This document shows positions 56,867 to 64,000 of a stretch of DNA of 64,000 bases, one piece after another. Position 1 is the first letter of the stretch. The number at the start of each line of letters is the position of its first letter. The translations under genes and the position numbers were made by a program. The DNA comes from Burkholderiaceae bacterium. Its GTDB lineage: Bacteria > Pseudomonadota > Gammaproteobacteria > Burkholderiales > Burkholderiaceae_C. Location: NCBI GenBank assembly GCA_024235855.1, contig JACKLN010000002.1, positions 62,001 to 126,000 of the forward strand, read 5' to 3'. The notes beneath the pieces were generated by a model, which ran no database searches, was not told the origin of the DNA, and saw only the letters and a program-made list of their open reading frames with translations.

Positions 56867-57343
56867 ATGCCCACCATCCCTCTGACCCAGCGCGGCGCCG
56901 AGAAGCTGAAGGAAGAGCTGCACCGGCTGAAGACCGTGGAGCGCCATGCCGTGATCCAGGCGATCGCCGAGGCGCGTGCCCAGGGCGACCTGTCGGAGAA
57001 CGCCGAGTACGACGCGGCCAAGGACAAGCAGGGCTTCATCGAGGGCCGCATCCAGGAACTCGAAGGCAAGCTGGCCGCGGCCCAGGTCATCGACCCGTCG
57101 TCGCTGGACGCCGGCGGCAAGGTCGTGTTCGGCGCCACCGTCGACCTCGAGGACGAGGACAGCGGCGCCAAGGCCACCTACCAGATCGTCGGCGACGACG
57201 AGGCCGACCTGAAGCTGGGCCTGATCTCCATCAGCAGCCCGATCGCGCGGGCGCTGATCGGCAAGGAAGCCGGCGACGTGGCCGAGGTGCAGGCGCCTGG
57301 CGGCGTGAAGCACTGGGAAATCATCGCCGTCCGCTACGTCTGA
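56867..57343 (+). CDS. greA: Transcription elongation factor GreA
   Basis: Cleavage factor that rescues backtracked RNA polymerase. It has 158 residues, the normal length: N-terminal coiled coil (about 1-75) with the acidic tip AQGDLSENAEYDAAKD, then the C-terminal FKBP-like domain (VVFGATVDLEDEDSG, ISSPIARALIGKEAGD). AGGAAA precedes ATG 56867. Located 90 bases after carB. Confidence 0.97.
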   Translation: MPTIPLTQRGAEKLKEELHRLKTVERHAVIQAIAEARAQGDLSENAEYDAAKDKQGFIEGRIQELEGKLAAAQVIDPSSLDAGGKVVFGATVDLEDEDSGAKATYQIVGDDEADLKLGLISISSPIARALIGKEAGDVAEVQAPGGVKHWEIIAVRYV

Positions 57344-57357
57344 ACGGGCCGACCGCC

Positions 57358-57813
57358 TTGGCCGAGCGCCTGCGCCGCCTGCTGCCTGGCCTCTGGGCCG
57401 GCTTCCTGCTGTGCGTGGCGGCGGTGGCCACGCCAGCGGCCTTTGCGCTGCTCCAGCGGCCCGATGCCGGGCGCATGGTGGCGCGCATCCTGGGCCAGGA
57501 GGCGTATGCGAGCCTGGCGCTCGCCCTGCTGTTGCTGATGCTGGAACGGGTCGCGGCCCGTGATGACGCAGAGGCTGGCCGCGGCAGCCAGTTCAGCGTG
57601 GGCATGGGCCTGGCCGCCGGCGCGCTGTTCTGCACCGTGGCCGGGTACTTCGGCGTGCAGCCGATGATGGAGGCGGCACGGGCCGGGCAGGACAGCCTGA
57701 GCTTCGGCCAGCTGCACGCCATCAGCAGCGCCTTCTACGGCGTCAAGCTGATCCTGGTGCTGGTGCTAGCCTGGCGCGCGGCCAGCCCGGTCAGCCGAGC
57801 GACTTCTTCTTGA
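57358..57813 (+). CDS. DUF4149 membrane protein
   Basis: Small membrane protein of about 151 residues with four hydrophobic segments (LLPGLWAGFLLCVAAVATPAAF; LALALLLLMLE; FSVGMGLAAGALFCTVAGYFGVQPMM; GVKLILVLVLAW). This pattern matches DUF4149/TMEM205-like proteins, which commonly lie between greA and yhbY in betaproteobacteria. No ATG fits; TTG 57358 is the first good start after greA, CTG 57340 possible. Its 3' end overlaps the convergent yhbY gene by 23 bases. Function unknown. Confidence 0.75.
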   Translation: MAERLRRLLPGLWAGFLLCVAAVATPAAFALLQRPDAGRMVARILGQEAYASLALALLLLMLERVAARDDAEAGRGSQFSVGMGLAAGALFCTVAGYFGVQPMMEAARAGQDSLSFGQLHAISSAFYGVKLILVLVLAWRAASPVSRATSS

Positions 57814-58267
57814 CGCCGCCGGCCGCGCGCGGCTTGGCGCGCTTGATCAGGCCACCGGCGGTGACGCGCTCGTTGCCCAGCACCTTGACCTTCTTCACCG
57901 TGGCGCGGTGGTTGCCGCTCTTGGAGAACTTGACCAGCTTGACCACGCGCGGACCGGCGCCACGGTCGACCGCTTCCGGTGCCGCCTTCAGCGGGATCGG
58001 CCGCCACAGCACCAGCAGCTTGCCGATGTGCTGGATGGGCGCGGCGTTCAGGCGGTCGGCCAGCGTGCCCAGCAGCGCCTCACGGGCGGCGCGGTCGTCG
58101 GAGAACACCCGCACCTTGATCAGCCCGTGGGCCTTCAGCGCCGAGTCGGCTTCCTTGGCGACCGCATCGGTCAGGCCCTCGGCGCCGATCATGACGACCG
58201 GGTCGAGGTGGTGGGCGGCGGCGCGGTGTTCCTTGCGCTGCGCCGGGGTAAGAACGATGGCGGGCAT
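57791..58267 (-). CDS. yhbY: RNA-binding protein YhbY (CRM domain)
   Basis: CRM-domain protein associated with the pre-50S ribosomal subunit in relatives. It has 158 residues. The CRM domain (about 1-95) carries LTPAQRKEHRAAAHHLDPVVMIGAEGLT and the RNA-binding GKLLVLWRP region. A basic tail (about 100-158, many Lys/Arg, ending KKKSLG) extends beyond the roughly 97 residues of E. coli YhbY. A GATAAT box ends six bases before ATG 58267. Divergent from rlmE. Confidence 0.9.
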   Translation of the reverse strand: MPAIVLTPAQRKEHRAAAHHLDPVVMIGAEGLTDAVAKEADSALKAHGLIKVRVFSDDRAAREALLGTLADRLNAAPIQHIGKLLVLWRPIPLKAAPEAVDRGAGPRVVKLVKFSKSGNHRATVKKVKVLGNERVTAGGLIKRAKPRAAGGVKKKSLG

Positions 58268-58273
58268 CTGCCT

Positions 58274-58279
58274 ATTATC
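58274..58279 (-). promoter_or_regulatory. Predicted -10 box of yhbY (leaderless type)
   Basis: GATAAT on the minus strand ends six bases before ATG 58267, with no Shine-Dalgarno sequence. On the plus strand the same bases (TATTAT) could be the -10 of rlmE, whose ATG is 43 bases downstream. Confidence 0.5.
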
Positions 58280-58321
58280 CGGCCGGAAACCCGGCCCCAC
58301 GGCGAGAACTGCGGTGAATCG

Positions 58322-58963
58322 ATGAAGTCGTCCAAGTCCAAGAAGGTCAACCGCGCCTGGCTGCACGACCACCTGACCGACCCCTACGTCAAGCTGGCGC
58401 AGAAGGAGGGCTACCGCGCGCGCGCCGCCTACAAGCTCAAGGAGATCGACGAGACGCTCAAGCTGGTCAGGCCCGGCCAGGTCGTGGTGGACCTGGGCGC
58501 GGCACCCGGCGCCTGGAGCCAGTACCTGCGTCGCAAGCTGGGCACCACCGGCACCATCGTCGCGCTGGACCTGCTGGACTTCGAGCCGGTGGACGGGGTC
58601 ACCTTCCTGCAGGGCGACTTCCGCGAGGACGAGGTCACCGCGGCACTGGAGGCCGAGCTGGCCGGCCGCCCGGTCGACCTGGTGGTGTCCGACATGGCGC
58701 CCAACCTGTCGGGCATCCCGGCGTCGGATGCGGCACGCATTTCTCACCTGGTCGAGCTGGCCGTGGACTTCGCCACCCGCCACCTGCGCCCGGAAGGTGC
58801 GCTGGTGTGCAAGGTCTTTCACGGCAGCGGCTACAGTCAGCTGGTGGCGCTGTTCAAGCAGCACTTCCGGGTCGTCAAGCCGTTCAAGCCCAAGGCCTCG
58901 CGCGATCGATCGGCGGAAACCTTTGTCGTCGGCATGGGTCTGAAGGCGCGGCCGCCTGAATAG
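58322..58963 (+). CDS. rlmE: 23S rRNA (uridine-2'-O-)-methyltransferase RlmE (FtsJ)
   Basis: Methylates U2552 in 23S rRNA with SAM. It has 213 residues. SAM motif VVVDLGAAPGAWSQYL, and the catalytic K-D-K-E set is visible: Lys in AAYKLKEID, Asp in VSDMAPNLSG, Lys in LVCKVFHG, Glu in SAETFVVGMG. In E. coli it is a heat-shock gene just upstream of ftsH, as here. ATG 58322 is fixed by the N-terminal basic region. Confidence 0.96.
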   Translation: MKSSKSKKVNRAWLHDHLTDPYVKLAQKEGYRARAAYKLKEIDETLKLVRPGQVVVDLGAAPGAWSQYLRRKLGTTGTIVALDLLDFEPVDGVTFLQGDFREDEVTAALEAELAGRPVDLVVSDMAPNLSGIPASDAARISHLVELAVDFATRHLRPEGALVCKVFHGSGYSQLVALFKQHFRVVKPFKPKASRDRSAETFVVGMGLKARPPE

Positions 58964-59012
58964 CGCCGGTTTTCACTATGTTTCCAATAGTCCGGGATCA
59001 AGGGGCCAAACC

Positions 59013-59040
59013 CTTGCCTGAACTAGAATCAGCCCCATCT
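59013..59040 (+). promoter_or_regulatory. Sigma-32 (heat-shock) promoter of ftsH
   Basis: CTTGCCT (59013-59019) and CCCCATCT (59033-59040) with a 13-base spacer match the sigma-32 consensus CTTGAAA-N13-17-CCCCATNT; the -10 part is a full match, the -35 part keeps CTTG. It lies between rlmE and ftsH, giving a leader of about 60 bases. ftsH is a known heat-shock gene in other bacteria. Confidence 0.75.
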
Positions 59041-59105
59041 GCCGGTGATCCGGCGTGCATTGCCCTCGGCAGCGTGCGGGCCGCCATCGTCTTCAAGGAG
59101 CCCCG

Positions 59106-61010
<1,905 letters not shown>

Positions 61011-61032
61011 GGTCCCGCCGATCGTTCCCTGC

Positions 61033-61067
61033 ACGGGGCCTGGCCAACGCCGGGCCCCGTTTGTTTT
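61033..61067 (+). terminator. Rho-independent terminator after ftsH
   Basis: ACGGGGCC and GGCCCCGT pair perfectly around a 12-base loop and are followed by TTGTTTT, 22 bases after the ftsH stop. It separates ftsH from folP. Confidence 0.88.
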
Positions 61068-61081
61068 GCGAGCCTCGCCGC

Positions 61082-61942
61082 ATGCACTGGCAGACCACGC
61101 GATTCCGCATCGACCTCACGCGTCCCCGCGTGATGGGCATCGTCAACATCACGCCCGACTCGTTCTCCGATGGCGGCCGCTTCTTCGCACCAACGGATGC
61201 CATCGCCCACGCCGAGCAGCTGGTGCGCGATGGCGTCGACATCCTGGATCTGGGCGCTGAATCCACCCGGCCGGGCGCGCGCAGCCCGGACGCGGCCGAG
61301 GAGCTGGCCCGCCTGATGCCGGTGCTCGGCGAGGCCCTCGGCCTGGGGGTACCGGTGTCGGTGGACACCAGCAACCCCGAGGTGATCCGTGCCGTCCTGG
61401 ACGCAGGCGCCGACATCGTCAACGACGTGCGTTCGCTGACTCGGCCCGGCGCGCTGGAGGCTGTCGCCGCTCACCCCACGGCAGGCCTGTGCCTGATGCA
61501 CATGCGGGGCGAGCCGGCGACGATGCAGGCCGCGGTTCCGGACTATCCCGACGTGGTGGCTGAAGTGCGTGATTTCCTGCGCACCCGCATGGCCACCGCC
61601 GTGGCGTCGGGCATTGCCCCCGAGCGTATCGTCCTGGACCCGGGCATCGGCTTTGCCAAGACGCCGGCACACAACCTGGCGCTGCTGCGGCGCCAACGCG
61701 AACTGCTGGCGCTGCAGCGGCCGCTGCTGCTGGGATGGTCGCGCAAGTCCACGCTGGGCGGGCTGACCGGCCGGCCTGCCGCGCAACGGGTGGCGGCCAG
61801 CGTGGCGGCGGCCGTGCTGGCCGTGCACGAGGGTGCGCGCATCGTGCGTGTGCACGATGTGGCGGAGACGGTGGATGCGCTGAAGGTGTGGGCGGCGGCC
61901 TTTGCGCCGCCGGCAGGGCAGGCTGAGGAGGAACAACGATGA
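61082..61942 (+). CDS. folP: Dihydropteroate synthase
   Basis: Folate-pathway enzyme joining 4-aminobenzoate to the pterin diphosphate. It has 286 residues. Signature stretches: MGIVNITPDSFSDGG near the start, LDLGAESTRPGA, DIVNDVRSLT, PGIGFAKTPAHN and LLGWSRKSTLGG, covering the pterin and diphosphate sites. ATG 61082. Its stop overlaps the glmM start by four bases (ATGA), the common folP-glmM order; promoter must lie after the ftsH terminator. Confidence 0.96.
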   Translation: MHWQTTRFRIDLTRPRVMGIVNITPDSFSDGGRFFAPTDAIAHAEQLVRDGVDILDLGAESTRPGARSPDAAEELARLMPVLGEALGLGVPVSVDTSNPEVIRAVLDAGADIVNDVRSLTRPGALEAVAAHPTAGLCLMHMRGEPATMQAAVPDYPDVVAEVRDFLRTRMATAVASGIAPERIVLDPGIGFAKTPAHNLALLRRQRELLALQRPLLLGWSRKSTLGGLTGRPAAQRVAASVAAAVLAVHEGARIVRVHDVAETVDALKVWAAAFAPPAGQAEEEQR

Positions 61943-63270
61943 GCAGACGCTACTTTGGCACCGACGGCATCCGTGGCACCGTGGGCACGCCACCGATCAC
62001 GCCCGACTTCATGCTGCGCCTGGGCCATGCCGTCGGCCGCGTGCTGCGCCGCGAACACGAACGGCCGACCGTGCTGATCGGCAAGGACACCCGGTTGTCC
62101 GGCTACATGATCGAATCGGCCCTCGAAGCAGGTTTTGCCTCGGCGGGTGTGGATGTGCTGCTCAGCGGCCCGCTGCCCACGCCGGGCGTGGCCTACCTGG
62201 TCCGCGCCCTGCGGCTGGACCTGGGCGTCGTGATCAGCGCCTCGCACAACCCGTTCGACGACAACGGGATCAAGTTCTTCTCGGCCGAGGGCACCAAGCT
62301 GCCCGACGGCTGGGAACTCGACGTCGAGGCCGCCATGGACGAGGCGCCCTCGTGGGTGCACTCGTCGGCGCTGGGCAAGGCGCGCCGGCTCGAGGATGCC
62401 TCAGGCCGCTACATCGAGTTCTGCAAGAGCACGGTGCCGCACTCGATGTCGCTGCGCGGCATGACGGTCGTGGTGGATGCCGCCCACGGCGCGGCCTACC
62501 ATGTAGCGCCCGATGTCTTCCACGAGCTGGGCGCCGAGGTGATCCGTCTCGGGTGTGAGCCCGATGGCACCAACATCAACGATGGTGTGGGCGCCACCGC
62601 GCCCGAGGCGCTGGTGGACGTGGTGCGCAAGCACGGCGCCGACTACGGCATCGCCCTCGACGGCGACGCCGACCGGCTGCAGCTGGTCGACGGCGAAGGC
62701 CGCCTCTACAACGGTGACGAGCTGCTCTACGTGATGGCGGCCGACCGCCTGAACCAGCAGCGCCCGGTGCCTGGTGTCGTCGGCACGCTGATGACGAACA
62801 TGGCCGTGGAACTGGCGCTGCAGGCGCGCGACGTGCCGCTGGTGCGGGCCAAGGTCGGCGACCGCTACGTGCTGGAGGAGCTCACGGCCCGCGGCTGGCA
62901 GCTGGGAGGCGAGGGCTCCGGCCACCTGCTGGCGCTGGACCGCCACACCACCGGCGACGGCATCGTCAGCGCGCTGCAGGTGCTGCACGCGGTGCAGCGC
63001 AGCGGCCGGCCGCTGGCGCAGTGGCTGGACGGGGTGACGCTGTTCCCGCAGACGCTCATCAATGTTCGCCTGCCCCGGCTCGACGGCTGGCAGCAGCACG
63101 CCGGTCTCGCGCGTGAGCGCGAGACGGTGGAGCGCGAACTGGCGTCGCGCGGGCGGGTGCTGATCCGCGCCTCGGGCACCGAGCCGGTCCTGCGCGTGAT
63201 GGTGGAAGCCCAGGACCCGGCGCTGGCCCGCCAGTGCGCCGAGCGGCTGGCGGCTGCGCTCACGGCCTGA
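61939..63270 (+). CDS. glmM: Phosphoglucosamine mutase
   Basis: Converts glucosamine-6-phosphate to glucosamine-1-phosphate for peptidoglycan and lipopolysaccharide. It has 443 residues: N-terminal YFGTDGIRGTVG, catalytic phosphoserine Ser102 in ISASHNPFDDNG, metal loop DGDADRL (about 240) and sugar-binding GEGSGH (about 320), with the C-terminal RASGTEPVLRVM phosphate site. ATG 61939 overlaps folP. Confidence 0.97.
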   Translation: MSRRYFGTDGIRGTVGTPPITPDFMLRLGHAVGRVLRREHERPTVLIGKDTRLSGYMIESALEAGFASAGVDVLLSGPLPTPGVAYLVRALRLDLGVVISASHNPFDDNGIKFFSAEGTKLPDGWELDVEAAMDEAPSWVHSSALGKARRLEDASGRYIEFCKSTVPHSMSLRGMTVVVDAAHGAAYHVAPDVFHELGAEVIRLGCEPDGTNINDGVGATAPEALVDVVRKHGADYGIALDGDADRLQLVDGEGRLYNGDELLYVMAADRLNQQRPVPGVVGTLMTNMAVELALQARDVPLVRAKVGDRYVLEELTARGWQLGGEGSGHLLALDRHTTGDGIVSALQVLHAVQRSGRPLAQWLDGVTLFPQTLINVRLPRLDGWQQHAGLARERETVERELASRGRVLIRASGTEPVLRVMVEAQDPALARQCAERLAAALTA

Positions 63271-63312
63271 GCCACGGTTCGACAGCCGCGCCTCGGCGTG
63301 GCGGAACGGCGA

Positions 63313-63346
63313 CTGTCACAGGACTGTCACGAACGGTCCCTAGCAT
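63313..63346 (+). promoter_or_regulatory. Pho box and -10 of pstS
   Basis: CTGTCAC occurs twice with an exact 11-base step (63313 and 63324), matching the PhoB direct-repeat site. TAGCAT (63341-63346) lies 10 bases after the second copy as a -10 without a normal -35, as in PhoB-activated promoters. Predicted start is near 63353. Confidence 0.88.
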
Positions 63347-63384
63347 CCCGTCTCGTCATGAAGCTCAACGTCTCGAGGTTCCGC

Positions 63385-64000
63385 ATGTCGAAGTCCCTGT
63401 TCCGCGCCGCTGCGCTGTCGGCGGTCACCGCGTTCGCCGCCCTGTCCGCCCAGGCGCAGGACGTCACCGGGGCCGGTGCGTCGTTCCCGGCGCCGGTCTA
63501 TGCCAAGTGGGCCGATGCCTACAACAAGGCCACCGGCGCGCGCATCAACTACCAGTCGGTGGGTTCCGGTGCCGGCATTCGGCAGATCAAGGCGAAGACC
63601 GTGGACTTCGGCGCGTCCGACGCGCCGCTGACCGACGAGCAACTCGCCGCCGACGGCCTGATCCAGTTCCCGATGGTCATCGGCGGTGTGGTGCCGGTGG
63701 TCAACATCAAGGGCATCGGCCCGGGCCAGATGAAGCTCACCGGCCAGGTGCTGGGCGACATCTACCTGGGCAAGATCAAGCGCTGGAACGACCCGGCGAT
63801 CACGGCGCTGAACCCCGGCCTGCCCCTGCCCGACAGCAGCATCGCCCCCGTGCGCCGGGCCGACGGTTCCGGCACCAGCTTCATCTTCACGAACTACCTG
63901 TCGAAGGTGAACGCCGAGTGGAAGGCGTCGGTGGGCGAGGGCACCGCGGTCAAGTGGCCCACCGGCGCCGGCGGCAAGGGCAACGAGGGTGTCTCGGCCT
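63385..64000 (+). CDS. pstS: Phosphate ABC transporter substrate-binding protein PstS, cut by window edge
   Basis: Periplasmic phosphate-binding protein of the PstSCAB system, 205 residues visible. Signal peptide (MSKSLFRAAALSAVTAFAALSAQA), then DVTGAGASFPAPVYAKW, the hallmark start of mature PstS, and phosphate-site parts SVGSGAGIRQIKAKTVDFGASDAPL and RRADGSGTSF. ATG 63385 is preferred (GAGG six bases upstream); ATG 63358 would add nine residues. The Pho box upstream predicts induction on phosphate starvation. Confidence 0.95.
   Translation, partial: MSKSLFRAAALSAVTAFAALSAQAQDVTGAGASFPAPVYAKWADAYNKATGARINYQSVGSGAGIRQIKAKTVDFGASDAPLTDEQLAADGLIQFPMVIGGVVPVVNIKGIGPGQMKLTGQVLGDIYLGKIKRWNDPAITALNPGLPLPDSSIAPVRRADGSGTSFIFTNYLSKVNAEWKASVGEGTAVKWPTGAGGKGNEGVSA

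Noticed and set aside
63271..63302. GCCACG / CGTGGC pair after glmM as a terminator
   Set aside because: Only six pairs with a long loop and no T run.

Overview
The window is a GC-rich chromosomal segment from a betaproteobacterium, most likely a Burkholderiales member of the Leptothrix/Rubrivivax/Comamonadaceae type. The evidence is the very high third-position GC, a tandem glycine riboswitch ahead of gcvTHP, TAXI-TRAP and liv transporters, the surE-pcm-nlpD block, the greA/DUF4149/yhbY/rlmE/ftsH/folP/glmM/pstS series, and carAB. No tRNA, rRNA, CRISPR array, insertion sequence or phage gene was seen; it reads as ordinary core chromosome with accessory metabolic modules. The window cuts gcvP at its left end and pstS at its right end.

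Layout. 1-3.6 kb: gcvT-gcvH-gcvP on the minus strand behind a two-aptamer glycine riboswitch. 3.7-11.1 kb: a nitroreductase, then a minus-strand operon of RpiR-type regulator, class III aminotransferase, TAXI binding protein, fused TRAP permease and Asp/Glu-racemase-like protein, probably for uptake and catabolism of an amino-acid-like compound. 11.1-18.6 kb: CoA-binding protein, O-acetylhomoserine sulfhydrylase and RraA-like protein, then an acyl-CoA synthetase / enoyl-CoA hydratase / cyclic-nucleotide-binding patatin lipase operon. 18.6-21.7 kb: two divergent diguanylate cyclases. 21.7-30.4 kb: opgGH (periplasmic glucans), the GlrR/QseG/GlrK signalling operon and ETF-ubiquinone oxidoreductase. 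30.4-40 kb: short metabolic genes, a PAS-LuxR operon, a CoA-transferase pair (scoAB) and a NarL-type two-component system. 40-51 kb: surE-pcm-nlpD, then livHMGF / acyl-CoA synthetase / binding protein, then rlmD. 51-64 kb: BI-1 protein, GlcG-like protein, carAB, greA, DUF4149, yhbY, rlmE, ftsH, folP, glmM, pstS.

The strongest new signal is regulatory. Immediately upstream of opgG lie a full-consensus sigma-54 promoter and two near-perfect palindromes of the form TGTC-N10-GACA, the site known for enterobacterial GlrR. The glrR gene itself is the next gene upstream, and one of the two sites lies inside its 3' end. This predicts that GlrK/QseG/GlrR controls osmoregulated periplasmic glucan synthesis here. 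Other points: a set of genes whose -10 box ends 6-8 bases before the ATG and which lack a Shine-Dalgarno sequence (predicted leaderless mRNAs); a heat-shock (sigma-32) promoter ahead of ftsH; a Pho box ahead of pstS; and a liv/acyl-CoA ligase module where rpoS would normally follow nlpD.
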